A DNA stretch of 64,000 nucleotides from Planomicrobium soli. Lineage in GTDB: Bacteria > Bacillota > Bacilli > Bacillales_A > Planococcaceae. Below are positions 8,298 through 18,022 of the stretch, in pieces (positions within the stretch are counted from its first letter, which is position 1; every line of letters starts with the position of its first letter). Where the stretch lies: positions 310,001 through 374,000 of the forward strand of contig NZ_PYAT01000001.1 of the NCBI RefSeq assembly GCF_003014655.1, given 5' to 3'. Made by a program: the position numbers and the translations under genes. Below the pieces are notes generated by a model. It was not told the DNA's origin and made no database searches. It saw only the letters and a program-made list of their open reading frames with translations.

Positions 8298-9564
8298 TTA
8301 GATCCTCCCCTTTGCCTGATAAGAAGTATGTCATTTCCAACGAGATGTCCTGAGCAACCTCAGCAATTTCTTCTTTTGTTACGTTCTTCCATCTGGTGAT
8401 AACATCTTCCGGTGCAAACGAATGGGATAGTTCCATATATTGGTCGTATATTTCAATTTGGCCTCGAGCCGAATCCAGCGCTTCTTTCATCTGATTAGTC
8501 AATAACGCTTTCGTCTGGTCCAGTTCAGTATCGGAAATATTGCCTTTTTTCACTTCATCCAATTGTTCAAGAATCAATTTGACTGCCTTCTCTTCCAAGT
8601 TGGCATCAATTCCTGCCAGAACAAACAATAAACCGAATTGGGAAGCATAAGAGCTTGATACGTAATAGGCCATACTTTCTTTTTCCCGGATATTCACAAA
8701 CAGTTTGGAATGCGCATAGCCGCCGAAGATGCCATTCATCAATTGCATGATCGGAAATTTTTCATCGCGGAATGTAATCGGTGTATAAAAAGCCATATGA
8801 AGTTTTCCTTGTTTCATATCTTCAAATTCCAGTACGTGCGGCTCTTTCGGCTTTTTCAGTTCAGAAAGAGGCGCTGCAGCCGGTTTTTCCCGGTTTCCGA
8901 AGTGGAAATATTCACTAATATACGCAGAAACCACTTCCGGTTGTATATCTCCTACCGCATAAATCTCGATTTCGTTTTCTTCAATCATATTGCGGTATTC
9001 TGCTACTAGTAGTTCATTAGTTATGCTCTCGACATTTTCAATCGTTCCGTTCGGGCTGATTGAAGCCGGATGGTCTGGCAATGCATGTTCTAGCATGCGC
9101 TGCTGAGCATAGCGCGTCTTTTCATCAAACAACGATTCAATTCGCTGTTTAATGGAGCTTTTTTCCCGTTCGAAAATAGATGGCTTGAACAAGCCGTCTT
9201 CAAAATTCGGCTTAAACAAAACAATATACATCAAATTCATCACTTTTTCCAAAACACCGGTTTCCGATAAATATTCATCATTGACTGTTTCAACATTCAA
9301 CGTAACAATATGCTCATTTCCTCTTTTGGTTGAATCCATATATAGAGAAGTCCCATACAAATCATCGAGCACCATCCGTAAAGCAGTATGAGAAGGATAA
9401 ACTTCATTGCTGTGCTGAAGCACATTTGCCAAAATTGATCGTGCTGACGCTTTTTCTTTCGTCAACCTATCTTTAAACCGGACGGAAAAATTTATCGTCT
9501 TAAATTGGGTAGTTTGGTTAACGTGTATATTTACGCCCTTAGCAATACTTATCGTTTGAAACAT
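8290..9564 (-). CDS. ymfF: M16-like protein YmfF (inactive partner)
   Basis: 424-residue M16-fold protein without the H-x2-E-H motif where it would be expected (the region reads SARSILANVLQHSNEVYPS), so it is probably a non-catalytic partner of YmfH. The ATG at 9564 is chosen because AGAGGGGA lies 7 nt upstream. The earlier in-frame ATG has no ribosome site. It is the first gene of the ymfF-ymfH-ymfI unit, with a likely promoter at 9595-9624. Confidence 0.9.
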   Translation of the reverse strand: MFQTISIAKGVNIHVNQTTQFKTINFSVRFKDRLTKEKASARSILANVLQHSNEVYPSHTALRMVLDDLYGTSLYMDSTKRGNEHIVTLNVETVNDEYLSETGVLEKVMNLMYIVLFKPNFEDGLFKPSIFEREKSSIKQRIESLFDEKTRYAQQRMLEHALPDHPASISPNGTIENVESITNELLVAEYRNMIEENEIEIYAVGDIQPEVVSAYISEYFHFGNREKPAAAPLSELKKPKEPHVLEFEDMKQGKLHMAFYTPITFRDEKFPIMQLMNGIFGGYAHSKLFVNIREKESMAYYVSSSYASQFGLLFVLAGIDANLEEKAVKLILEQLDEVKKGNISDTELDQTKALLTNQMKEALDSARGQIEIYDQYMELSHSFAPEDVITRWKNVTKEEIAEVAQDISLEMTYFLSGKGEDLNE

Positions 9565-9594
9565 ACAAAATCCCCTCTCATCGTTCATCCTCTA

Positions 9595-9624
9595 ACTATA
9601 CCGAACCTTTTTAACTAAATGCAA
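9595..9624 (-). promoter_or_regulatory. Probable promoter of ymfF operon
   Basis: Minus strand -10 TATAGT (9595-9600) with an 18-bp spacer to TTGCAT (9619-9624). It is 31 bp upstream of the ymfF start. The -35 is weak. Confidence 0.45.
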
Positions 9625-9799
9625 ATAAAGAAAAGCGTGGGCGACTGTTTAGCCTAATTAGCAAGAAATCGACCGAAGAAAGCCAGAAATTATCTATGGA
9701 CCAGAAGATAGAGAAACGAACACTTAAAATACGCGCATTATAAACTGACGCATTTTCTCAATCTTTTGCACTGATTCTTTTCGATACCTTTCCAGGCAC

Positions 9800-9826
9800 A
9801 AAAAAAGCCGTCGTTTCGACGGCTTT
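9800..9826 (-). terminator. nupQ terminator
   Basis: Stem AAGCCGTCG/CGACGGCTT with a TTT loop, followed by a long T run on the minus strand, 10 bp after the nupQ stop. Confidence 0.9.
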
Positions 9827-9835
9827 CTAAAGAAA

Positions 9836-10795
9836 TTAACGGTTTCCTTTAATGTAAGGCTTTCCACTGGCTTTTGGAGCATTTGCCCGGCCGATAAAAC
9901 CGGCAAGCGCTAAAATAGTGAGAACGTAAGGCAGAATCAGTAAAAATACACTTGGTATTTCTTGAATATATGGAATGGAAGGGCCGGCAATACTTAAAGA
10001 TTGCGCGAAACCAAAGAAAATCGCAGCCCCCATTGCACCTAGCGGATGCCATTTGCCGAAAATCATCGCTGCAAGCGCCATAAACCCTTGGCCGTTGATC
10101 GTTGCGTGGCCGAAGTCGCCCGAAATGGTTTGAGCGTAGATGGCGCCGCCGACTCCTGCTAATGCCCCTGAAATCATTACAGCGATATAACGCATTTTGC
10201 TCACGTTGATTCCCATAGTATCCGCAGCCATCGGATGTTCTCCAACTGAACGGAGACGCAGGCCAAATGGCGTCTTATAGATGACAAACCATGCAAGAAT
10301 GGCAATTCCGATTGCCAGGATAGATGTATTGTAAATTGATTTGAAGAACATCGGGCCAATAACCGGAATATCTTGCAAGAACGGAACGTTGTATCGTCCA
10401 AAGCGCTCTGTAATAAAATCCGTTTGGCCTTTTCCGAAAATTTTCTTCACTAAATACAACGCTAATGCAATAGCCAATAAGTTAATGGCTACCCCTGAAA
10501 CCACTTGGTCAGCACGGAAAGAGATTGACGCAACCGCATGAAGAAGCGATAAAAGCAACGCCGCTGCCATTGCTGCAACTAGTGCAAGCCAAGGAGTTGC
10601 ATTCCCGAAAGTATCTGCAAAAAATAAATTAAACAAAATACCGATAAAGGCACCGATTACCATAAGTCCTTCAAGTCCGATATTGACGACTCCAGATCTT
10701 TCTGAGAATACCCCGCCAATTGCTACAATTATTAAAGGAGCAGCATAAAATATCGCTGAAGGAACGATGAAATACAAAACTTCCAAAAAACTCAT
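9836..10795 (-). CDS. nupQ: Nucleoside ABC transporter permease NupQ
   Basis: 319-residue polytopic permease of the BPD_transp_2 type (many hydrophobic helices, conserved GVVNIGLEGLMVIGAF near residue 35). It forms the membrane channel with NupP, driven by the ATPase NupO and fed by the lipoprotein NupN. The B. subtilis counterpart imports guanosine and related nucleosides. It starts 1 bp after the nupP stop and is the last gene of the operon. Confidence 0.92.
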   Translation of the reverse strand: MSFLEVLYFIVPSAIFYAAPLIIVAIGGVFSERSGVVNIGLEGLMVIGAFIGILFNLFFADTFGNATPWLALVAAMAAALLLSLLHAVASISFRADQVVSGVAINLLAIALALYLVKKIFGKGQTDFITERFGRYNVPFLQDIPVIGPMFFKSIYNTSILAIGIAILAWFVIYKTPFGLRLRSVGEHPMAADTMGINVSKMRYIAVMISGALAGVGGAIYAQTISGDFGHATINGQGFMALAAMIFGKWHPLGAMGAAIFFGFAQSLSIAGPSIPYIQEIPSVFLLILPYVLTILALAGFIGRANAPKASGKPYIKGNR

Positions 10796-10796
10796 A

Positions 10797-11843
10797 TTAC
10801 TTCGCCTCCTTCTTAATAGCCGCCCGCTGCAGAAGCAAGCGAATCACGTACCCTGATGCTACGAAGAAAATGATAACTGCGATGACAATTTCAACAATCT
10901 CAATTGGAATTCCGGCGGCATTCGGCATGTTTAATGCTCCGTATTTTAAGGAACCGAACAATACAGCACCAAAAACTACGCCAAGCGGTGTATTCATACC
11001 TAACAAGGCAACCGCGATCCCGTCAAAACCGATGCCTGTAAATCCGCCTTTAGCAGAAACATATTGGAAAGTGCCAAGCGCTTCCATTGCCCCGCCAAGA
11101 CCAGCAAAAGCGCCTGAAATGACCATTGCTAAAATAATATTCTTATTAACATTCATCCCCGCATATTGAGAGGCGTTATGGTTAAACCCTACTGCTTTCA
11201 ATTCAAATCCAAGCGTAGTCTTATCTAAAACGAACCACATGATAGCAACCATGACAACAGCAACAAGAATCCCATAGTGAAGCCTTGAAAAATCAGTTAA
11301 GTTAGCAAAAAACTCTGAGCGCAAAGACGCACTTGCGAAAATCTGCTCTGTTCTGTCGCCGCCTCCTGATACCGTCTTGATCAACGCATTTGTTGTATGC
11401 AATGCGATATAATTCATCATGATAGTAACGATAACTTCATGCACATGGAATTTAGCTTTAAGCAATCCCGGGACAAACCCCCATAGCCCTCCGGCTACGG
11501 CCGCCGCTAAAATTGCTAAAGGCAAATGAATTACTTTTGGCAATTCCACTGCTATTCCTACATATGCAGCTGCAAACCATCCAACGATTAATTGCCCTTC
11601 GACTCCGATATTGAATAGTCCGGAACGGAAAGCGAATGCTACCGCGAGGCCAGCCAAAATATACGGCGTAATCTGCCGAATTGTTTCTCCCATTGTATAC
11701 AAATCTCCAAAGATTCCGCTCCACAATGCCATATAGCCGGCTATTGGATCAAAGCCGCTAATAAGCATGATAATGGCGCCTACGATAAGGCCCAATATTA
11801 CGGAAACAACCGGGACCAGGAGATTTATTGTTCTATTCGACAT
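10797..11843 (-). CDS. nupP: Nucleoside ABC transporter permease NupP
   Basis: 348-residue second permease subunit with about ten membrane segments and the conserved FRSGLFNIGVEGQLIVGWF region shared with NupQ. The ATG at 11843 (MSNRTINLL) is preferred over an in-frame start 10 codons upstream because GAGGTGAGGA precedes it. It overlaps the end of nupO by 11 bp. Confidence 0.92.
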   Translation of the reverse strand: MSNRTINLLVPVVSVILGLIVGAIIMLISGFDPIAGYMALWSGIFGDLYTMGETIRQITPYILAGLAVAFAFRSGLFNIGVEGQLIVGWFAAAYVGIAVELPKVIHLPLAILAAAVAGGLWGFVPGLLKAKFHVHEVIVTIMMNYIALHTTNALIKTVSGGGDRTEQIFASASLRSEFFANLTDFSRLHYGILVAVVMVAIMWFVLDKTTLGFELKAVGFNHNASQYAGMNVNKNIILAMVISGAFAGLGGAMEALGTFQYVSAKGGFTGIGFDGIAVALLGMNTPLGVVFGAVLFGSLKYGALNMPNAAGIPIEIVEIVIAVIIFFVASGYVIRLLLQRAAIKKEAK

Positions 11844-13404
11844 GCTGATCCTCACCTCTCTTCTCCTGGCCACTGCCTTTAGAGTTGCCGCCTGTTTGAA
11901 TGTGGTGCCCTGCCATCAACAAACCAAGCTGCTGCTCGGTCGTTTCTTCCGGCAAGACGACATCTACAATTTCTCCATCATGGATTACCGCAATGCGGTC
12001 GGAAACGTTCACGACTTCATCAAGTTCAAACGATATTAAAAGTACAGCTTTGCCATTGTCACGCTGTTCGATCAAGCGGCTATGGATAAACTCAATCGCA
12101 CCTACATCCAGTCCTCGCGTCGGCAATGCTGCAATCAATAATTCTGGGTTGCGGTCAACTTCACGGCCAATAATGGCTTTTTGCTGATTTCCGCCGGATA
12201 ACGCGCGGGCCGGAGTATGAGGACCTTGCGTCCGAACATCATATGCTTCGATAATATCCAGCGCTTTTTTCTCGATTTTGCTGTAATCGATAATTCCTGA
12301 TTTTGAAATCGGCCCTTTATAGTACGTCTGCAAGGAAATGTTATGCCCAATCGGGAAATCCAACACCAATCCATGCTTATGCCGGTCTTGCGGGATATGC
12401 CCCACACCCGCTTCTGTTACTTGCCTCGGCTTTAGATTGGTAATATCCTTACCGTGGATGGAGATAGTGCCGCTTTTCACTTTACGAAGTCCGGTAATTG
12501 CTTCAATCAGTTCAGTTTGTCCGTTGCCATCAATTCCCGCAATCCCGACAATCTCACCTTGGCGGACGTTCAAGCTTAAATTCTTCACTTTTTCTACTCC
12601 ACGATAATCTTCCACCGTCAGATTTTTAACCATTAAAATATTTTCTTTCGGGAAAGCTTTCCCTTTATTAGTCTTGAACTCTACTTGGCGACCGACCATG
12701 AGCGCAGCTAGTTCATCCGGATTTGTTTCAGCCGTTACTACTGTACCAATGCCTTGCCCTTTACGGATGACAGTTACACGATCAGAGACATCCATAATCT
12801 CTTTTAGCTTGTGAGTAATTAAAATAATGGATTTGCCTTCTGCAATAAGACGTTTCATAATTTGGATCAATTCGATAATTTCTTGTGGCGTCAGTGATGC
12901 TGTCGGCTCATCAAAGATCAAGATTTCCGCTCCGCGATACAAAGTTTTCAAAATTTCAACACGCTGCTGCATACCAACTGAAATATCTTCAATGATTGCG
13001 TTCGGATCAACGTTCAAACCGTATTGCTCGGAAAGCGCCTGCACTTTTTTCGCAGCATCTTTTTTATTGGTTACGCCGTATTTGGTCGGCTCGCTTCCCA
13101 ATATGATATTCTCAGTAACTGAAAAATTTTCAACTAACATGAAATGCTGGTGAACCATTCCTATGCCTAAATCATTTGCAACATTAGGGTCTGTGATATT
13201 CACTTTTTCTCCACGAACCCTAATCTCTCCGCCTTCCGGATGATATAGTCCGAAAAGAACGTTCATTAATGTTGATTTTCCTGCTCCGTTTTCACCTAAC
13301 AAGGCATGGATTTCACCTTTTTTCAACTGCAACGTAATGTTGTCGTTGGCTACAAATGTTCCAAACTCTTTTCGGATATTGAGCATCTCTATAACATATT
13401 CCAC
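11833..13404 (-). CDS. nupO: Nucleoside ABC transporter ATP-binding protein NupO
   Basis: Tandem ABC ATPase with two nucleotide-binding halves. The first has Walker A GENGAGKST (about residue 38) and Walker B ILIFDEPTA. The second has the degenerate P-loop GIDGNGQTE and signature LSGGNQQKAIIGRE, with LLIAALPTRGLD in the Walker B region, as usual in nucleoside/sugar importers. The start is the GTG at 13404 (MEYVIEMLNIRK). The GTG three codons upstream lies almost on the ribosome site GAGGGAG. A strong hairpin separates it from nupN. Confidence 0.93.
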   Translation of the reverse strand: MEYVIEMLNIRKEFGTFVANDNITLQLKKGEIHALLGENGAGKSTLMNVLFGLYHPEGGEIRVRGEKVNITDPNVANDLGIGMVHQHFMLVENFSVTENIILGSEPTKYGVTNKKDAAKKVQALSEQYGLNVDPNAIIEDISVGMQQRVEILKTLYRGAEILIFDEPTASLTPQEIIELIQIMKRLIAEGKSIILITHKLKEIMDVSDRVTVIRKGQGIGTVVTAETNPDELAALMVGRQVEFKTNKGKAFPKENILMVKNLTVEDYRGVEKVKNLSLNVRQGEIVGIAGIDGNGQTELIEAITGLRKVKSGTISIHGKDITNLKPRQVTEAGVGHIPQDRHKHGLVLDFPIGHNISLQTYYKGPISKSGIIDYSKIEKKALDIIEAYDVRTQGPHTPARALSGGNQQKAIIGREVDRNPELLIAALPTRGLDVGAIEFIHSRLIEQRDNGKAVLLISFELDEVVNVSDRIAVIHDGEIVDVVLPEETTEQQLGLLMAGHHIQTGGNSKGSGQEKRGEDQHVE

Positions 13405-13507
13405 TGTTTTCACTCCCTCGAAAACTGGTACTTTTTTATATTAATTAATACAGGAAAGGCTTCCATTGCTAAAAACCTTTCATCTATTAATTTTCTAAAA
13501 TAAGACG

Positions 13508-13547
13508 AAAAAAAATCATAAAGACCGGCTGAACCGGTCTTTATGAT
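13508..13547 (-). terminator. Terminator/attenuator between nupN and nupO
   Basis: Perfect 14-bp stem (13515-13528 with 13534-13547), 5-nt loop and a T-rich tail on the minus strand. It lies about 20 bp after the nupN stop and inside the operon, so partial readthrough would give more binding protein than ATPase and permeases. Confidence 0.9.
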
Positions 13548-13566
13548 GACCGCAAATGAATGTGGC

Positions 13567-14637
13567 TTATTCTACTTTTTCAGGAACTGTAATTTCGCCA
13601 CTTGCAATTTTTTCTTTAAACTCTTCAATTTGAGCCATTTTGTCTTCCGGAATTGCTCCACGCGAATCTGCAAGACCTACACCATCTTCAGCAAGTCCGT
13701 AAGTTACAGTTTCGCCGCCTGGGAATTCTCCAGCTTTCGCTTTGTTGGCAATATCGATTACCGCTTGGTCAACACCTTTTAAAGCAGAAGTCAACGTTAC
13801 GTTCGAATCGCCCACTTGGCCTTCATCGTACTGGTCAGCATCTACGCCGATAACCCAGATGTTTGCTTCTGGATCTGCTTCTTTACGTTCTTTCGCTTCT
13901 GTGAAAACGCCATTTCCTGTACCGCCAGCAGCATGGAATACAATATCCGCTCCGCCTGAGTACATGCGGTTTGCAGTAGTTTTACCTAATGCTGCATCAT
14001 CAAATTTACCTGTATATTGCACATCGACTGTAATCGTATCATCTACAGCAGCAACTCCTTCAAGGAAACCTGCTTCAAAACGCTCGATAACTGGAATATC
14101 CATCCCGCCAACAAAACCGATTTTTTTCGTTTCTGTCATCAATGCTGCTGCAACACCCGCAAGGTAAGCCGCTTCTTGCTCTTTGAACAGGACGCTAGCT
14201 ACGTTCGGAGCTTCAACAACTGCATCGATAATCGCAAGTTGCGCTTCTGGCTGCTGTTCAGCGATTTCCTTAACAGCGCCTTCCATCAAGAAACCAATAC
14301 CGTAAACAACGTCAAAGTCACGACGGATCAAGTTATTCAAGTTGGTGTTGTAATCTGCATCTGAACCGGATTGAAGGTAGTCAATACCGCCATCCCCTTT
14401 TTTAAGCCCGTTTTCTTCGCCAAACTGCTGTAATCCTTCCCAAGCAGATTGGTTGAATGATTTATCATCAACGCCGCCGACATCCGTAACCATCGCTACA
14501 GAAAATTCATTCGCCTCTTCGCCGCCTTCTGAAGAACCACTCGTAGAAGAACCTTCATTGCTGCTGCCACATGCAGTAAGCATTGTTCCCGTAGCAAGCA
14601 TTAATGATAGACCCAGACCAAATTTACGTTTTGTCAA
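13567..14637 (-). CDS. nupN: BMP family nucleoside-binding lipoprotein
   Basis: 356-residue substrate-binding lipoprotein of the BmpA/PnrA family. It has a signal peptide with lipobox LTAC|G (Cys at about 23), a Ser/Gly/Glu-rich linker, then the ligand fold with AMVTDVGGVDDKSFNQSAWE and a conserved FVGGMD. It captures nucleosides for NupOPQ. The TTG at 14637 is chosen because GGGGG lies 8 nt upstream. The longer frame to 14694 would put 19 residues before the signal peptide and overlap the regulator gene. Confidence 0.92.
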   Translation of the reverse strand: MTKRKFGLGLSLMLATGTMLTACGSSNEGSSTSGSSEGGEEANEFSVAMVTDVGGVDDKSFNQSAWEGLQQFGEENGLKKGDGGIDYLQSGSDADYNTNLNNLIRRDFDVVYGIGFLMEGAVKEIAEQQPEAQLAIIDAVVEAPNVASVLFKEQEAAYLAGVAAALMTETKKIGFVGGMDIPVIERFEAGFLEGVAAVDDTITVDVQYTGKFDDAALGKTTANRMYSGGADIVFHAAGGTGNGVFTEAKERKEADPEANIWVIGVDADQYDEGQVGDSNVTLTSALKGVDQAVIDIANKAKAGEFPGGETVTYGLAEDGVGLADSRGAIPEDKMAQIEEFKEKIASGEITVPEKVE

Positions 14638-14686
14638 TGTAATAACCCCCAAGGTAATTTTTTCATAGTAGCAGGAATTTTCAGTT

Positions 14687-15415
14687 TTACACACGTTTTC
14701 GAACTACATGAAAGCTGAAAGTATCAGCTTTAAAATAGTTCTTTGAATAAAGCACCACTTGATCGTCCTCATCATAATGGAGCTGTTTTAATACTAGCAA
14801 AGCGGTTTCCGGATCACATTCCAATATCGGGGAAGCATCTTCATGATACCCGATCGCATCAATAAAACTAACTGCGTAAGAAATATGGGTAGTTCCGGAT
14901 TCTTCTAACGCTTTAAAAATAGAGCTTTCAGTCCGGCCCAGAAAATTCTCCGGCAAATACCCTGTAGGAACTTTATCTATGCAATAAACGACAGGTTCCC
15001 CATTAGCAGTCCGGACTCGTTCAATAGTAATAATAGTATCATCGTTATTGCATTGAAAGCGTTTTATATCATCTTCAGAAGAAATGGACTCAGTAGTGCT
15101 CAAATAGATCGACCCTGGTTCCATTCCTGCTTGCCGAATCATGTCGGAAACACTTGTCAATTGCTCGATGCCTGAAGAAAAAATAGGCTTCGGATTTACA
15201 AATGTCCCTACACCATGGCGGCGTATAATGATATTATCTTCTTCCAGCAGCCGAAGCGCCTCTCTGAGGGTGGCACGGCTGACTCCAAGGGTTTTAGCCA
15301 ATTCGAATTCTGATGGCAACTTTTCTTTCTCTTTGTAGACACCAGCAGCAATATCTTGCTTCATCCGATCGATTACTTGAAGATACAATGCGCGATGATC
15401 CGATTTTATTGTCAT
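14687..15415 (-). CDS. GntR/UTRA transcriptional regulator of the nucleoside transporter
   Basis: 242-residue HutC-type regulator: an N-terminal winged helix (about 10-72, with [20 protein letters not shown] and GVGTF) and a C-terminal UTRA ligand domain. It resembles B. subtilis YmfC, reported (from memory) as NupR, regulator of nupNOPQ. Here it lies directly upstream of that operon, which supports the same role. The ATG at 15415 follows GGTGGTGA. A palindrome just upstream (15439-15452) may be its operator. Confidence 0.85.
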   Translation of the reverse strand: MTIKSDHRALYLQVIDRMKQDIAAGVYKEKEKLPSEFELAKTLGVSRATLREALRLLEEDNIIIRRHGVGTFVNPKPIFSSGIEQLTSVSDMIRQAGMEPGSIYLSTTESISSEDDIKRFQCNNDDTIITIERVRTANGEPVVYCIDKVPTGYLPENFLGRTESSIFKALEESGTTHISYAVSFIDAIGYHEDASPILECDPETALLVLKQLHYDEDDQVVLYSKNYFKADTFSFHVVRKRV

Positions 15416-15438
15416 AAGATTCACCACCAATGACAGAG

Positions 15439-15452
15439 ATCAGACATCTGAT
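15439..15452. promoter_or_regulatory. Candidate GntR operator palindrome
   Basis: ATCAGA-CA-TCTGAT, a perfect 6-2-6 inverted repeat 24 bp upstream of the GntR gene start. Its position and size fit autoregulation by a HutC-type repressor. No second copy was recognised in front of nupN. Confidence 0.5.
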
Positions 15453-15570
15453 GTAAAACATTCCTACTAACCAAAAATACTATAACACTATTTTTATTTG
15501 AAATAAATAGCCTTTTGTCGAAATTTGCGAATTAATATAACATACTATTTATTTAATGTGTTTTTTTAAC

Positions 15571-15612
15571 CAAAAAAACCAGGCAAATAGGATATCCTTT
15601 GCCTGGTTTTTG
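15571..15612 (-). terminator. ftsK terminator (may act both ways)
   Basis: 11-bp stem AACCAGGCAAA/TTTGCCTGGTT with A/T runs on both flanks, directly after the ftsK stop. Confidence 0.88.
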
Positions 15613-15614
15613 CT

Positions 15615-17942
15615 TTAATAATCTTCCTGTTTGGGTACTAATACTGTTCTTGGCTTGCTGCCTTCATATGGCCCGACTACTCCGCGTTGCTCCATCTGGT
15701 CAATGATCCGGGCAGCTCGGGAATAGCCGACGCGGAAACGCCGCTGCAGCATGGAAACTGATGCTGTTTGCATTTCGGACACCAACTGCACAGCTTCGTC
15801 GTAAATTTCATCAGTTTCTTCTTCAATTGCAGTTTCATCGACTTCAGTCGGAATCATGTCTTCCTGATATTGCGCTTTTTGCTGCTCGATACAGAAATCC
15901 ACGATTTTCTCTACTTCAGAATCAGAAAGGAACGCACCTTGCACACGGACCGGTTTTGACTGGCCAGCGCCGAGGAACAGCATATCGCCTCGGCCAAGAA
16001 GCTTCTCTGCTCCCCCCATATCCAAAATGGTGCGTGAATCGATAGAAGAAGAAACCGCAAAAGCGATTCGCGAAGGAATATTCGCTTTGATTACCCCTGT
16101 GATGACGTTCACACTCGGGCGCTGCGTAGCAATGATCAAGTGGATGCCTGCTGCCCGCGCCATCTGTGCTATACGTGTAATGGCATCTTCAACTTCGCTG
16201 GACGCAACCATCATCAAGTCTGCCAGCTCATCTACGATAACAACTATATATGGCAGCTTCGGATGTTTTTCTTCGTTTTCATCATTGAACGTCTGGACAT
16301 AATCGTTATAGCCTTCGATATTGCGCGTTCCGGTATGAGAAAACAATTCATAGCGGCGCTCCATTTCCGAAACGATTTTCTTCAAAGCTTGAGCCGCTTT
16401 CCTTGGGTCCGTAACAACCGGAGCCAATAAATGCGGGATGCCGTTATAGACATTCAATTCAACCATTTTCGGGTCGATCATCATCATTTTCACTTCGTGC
16501 GGTTTTGCCCGCATGATGATGCTCGTAATGATGCCATTGATGCAGACAGATTTCCCGCTGCCTGTAGAACCTGCCACTAATAGGTGCGGCATTTTGTTAA
16601 GCTCTGTCATGACCGCTTGGCCAGATACGTCCCTGCCTAAACCAAACAGCAGTTTCTTGTCAGGCTTATCGTTTTCCTCTGATTCCAACACTTCCCTCAA
16701 AGAAACAACTGCAACTTCACTGTTTGGAACTTCAATCCCAATTGCAGATTTTCCAGGAATCGGGGCTTCAATCCGGATATCCCGCGCAGCTAAAGCCAGC
16801 GCTAAATCATCAGACAAACTGACAATCTTGCTTACTTTAACACCCGTATCGGGCAATACTTCATATTTGGTAACAGCCGGTCCAAGATGGACTTGTGTCA
16901 CTTTTGCCCGGACGCCAAAACTTTGGAATGTCTTTTCCAACTTTTTCGCATTTTTTTGTATGCCGGCATATTCACCGCTTTGGTCGCTATGGGGCGGCAA
17001 GGCCAGCAAATTGATCGGCGGCAATTGATATTCTTCATTTTCCATTTCTTCGGTTGTCGACATCAACGTGATTTCTCCGTCTTCCCCTGGCGGCACTTCT
17101 CCAGTAACCACTTCTTCAGGTTCAGCTGCAACTTCCGCTTTTTTCGGCTTGACGTTTTCAGTAAACGCTGAAATGATCGGTTCTTCGTGCTCCTGCACTG
17201 GCATTATGAGTGGATCATCTTCATAGTCATCCAGCTCTTCATCCACTTCAAACGGCTGGTCAAGAACCGGTTTGCTGCGCCCTGATGAGATTCGTCTTTG
17301 CTTCGGTTTCTTCTTCTTGAATCGGTCAACTGCCGAAATCATTAGCGGTTTTAGGCTCGGTACTTTTTCCGCAATAAAAGGTGCGGCCGTTTTCCCTGTC
17401 AGGATAATAGCACCGATAGACAATAGAATAAGCGCCATGATCCACGTTCCCGCAGTCGCAAATAACACATGGAATATGGCATACAGGACTGCACCCAGCA
17501 ATCCGCCGCCGCTCGCTGAATAGGTGTCCCATATCGTGCCTGTAACTTTTGTCGACCTGATTGTTTCAGCCATGACATTAGTTGACGTGATCGGCAATAT
17601 GGATCCTGCTGCCCATATTAAATGGCAAATAAGCAAGGTTCCGGTCAATAGGAAAAAGACACCCGTTGCCGGTTTTAATTTAGGGCGCGGCCAACTGCGC
17701 TTGATCATGACATGGATGGCAATAAATACAAGAGCCAGCGGCACAAGGAAGGCTAAGTAGCCTGTAAAAAGTTCGGCCGTATTGAAAAGCATCTTTCCGA
17801 TGATTCCTAATTGAAAGGCCATAAACGCAGATAAGCCAATCAATACTAAACCAATCACTTCAAACGCGATCAAAGGCATGGGCTGTTTCTTTTTCGCCTT
17901 TGTTTTCGCATGCTGTTTTTTCTTTGGACGAGTCCGTGTCAC
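15615..17942 (-). CDS. ftsK: DNA translocase FtsK/SpoIIIE
   Basis: 775-residue septal DNA pump. The basic N-terminus is followed by four membrane helices (about 25-185), an acidic linker, the alpha/beta RecA-like motor with Walker [10 protein letters not shown] (about 455) and Walker [13 protein letters not shown], and the C-terminal gamma winged helix ([20 protein letters not shown]) that reads polarity sequences. In a non-sporulating host it would serve vegetative chromosome segregation. The GTG at 17942 has GAGGG upstream. tepA, which sits nearby in B. subtilis, is absent. Confidence 0.96.
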   Translation of the reverse strand: MTRTRPKKKQHAKTKAKKKQPMPLIAFEVIGLVLIGLSAFMAFQLGIIGKMLFNTAELFTGYLAFLVPLALVFIAIHVMIKRSWPRPKLKPATGVFFLLTGTLLICHLIWAAGSILPITSTNVMAETIRSTKVTGTIWDTYSASGGGLLGAVLYAIFHVLFATAGTWIMALILLSIGAIILTGKTAAPFIAEKVPSLKPLMISAVDRFKKKKPKQRRISSGRSKPVLDQPFEVDEELDDYEDDPLIMPVQEHEEPIISAFTENVKPKKAEVAAEPEEVVTGEVPPGEDGEITLMSTTEEMENEEYQLPPINLLALPPHSDQSGEYAGIQKNAKKLEKTFQSFGVRAKVTQVHLGPAVTKYEVLPDTGVKVSKIVSLSDDLALALAARDIRIEAPIPGKSAIGIEVPNSEVAVVSLREVLESEENDKPDKKLLFGLGRDVSGQAVMTELNKMPHLLVAGSTGSGKSVCINGIITSIIMRAKPHEVKMMMIDPKMVELNVYNGIPHLLAPVVTDPRKAAQALKKIVSEMERRYELFSHTGTRNIEGYNDYVQTFNDENEEKHPKLPYIVVIVDELADLMMVASSEVEDAITRIAQMARAAGIHLIIATQRPSVNVITGVIKANIPSRIAFAVSSSIDSRTILDMGGAEKLLGRGDMLFLGAGQSKPVRVQGAFLSDSEVEKIVDFCIEQQKAQYQEDMIPTEVDETAIEEETDEIYDEAVQLVSEMQTASVSMLQRRFRVGYSRAARIIDQMEQRGVVGPYEGSKPRTVLVPKQEDY

Positions 17943-17970
17943 TCTAATCCCTCATTTCCTAAATAATCGA

Positions 17971-18019
17971 AAAAGGATTTCCGCCGAACGGTCGGCTTGG
18001 AAATCCTTTCACTTTTTTT
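17971..18019 (-). terminator. rnjB terminator
   Basis: 11-bp stem AAAGGATTTCC/GGAAATCCTTT with an inner GCCGA/TCGGC pairing, ending in a T tract on the minus strand just after the rnjB stop. Confidence 0.9.
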
Positions 18020-18022
18020 CTC

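Noticed and set aside
8290..9564. YmfF as a decayed M16 peptidase
   Set aside because: Absence of the zinc motif is typical of this subunit; the gene is full length and operon-coupled.
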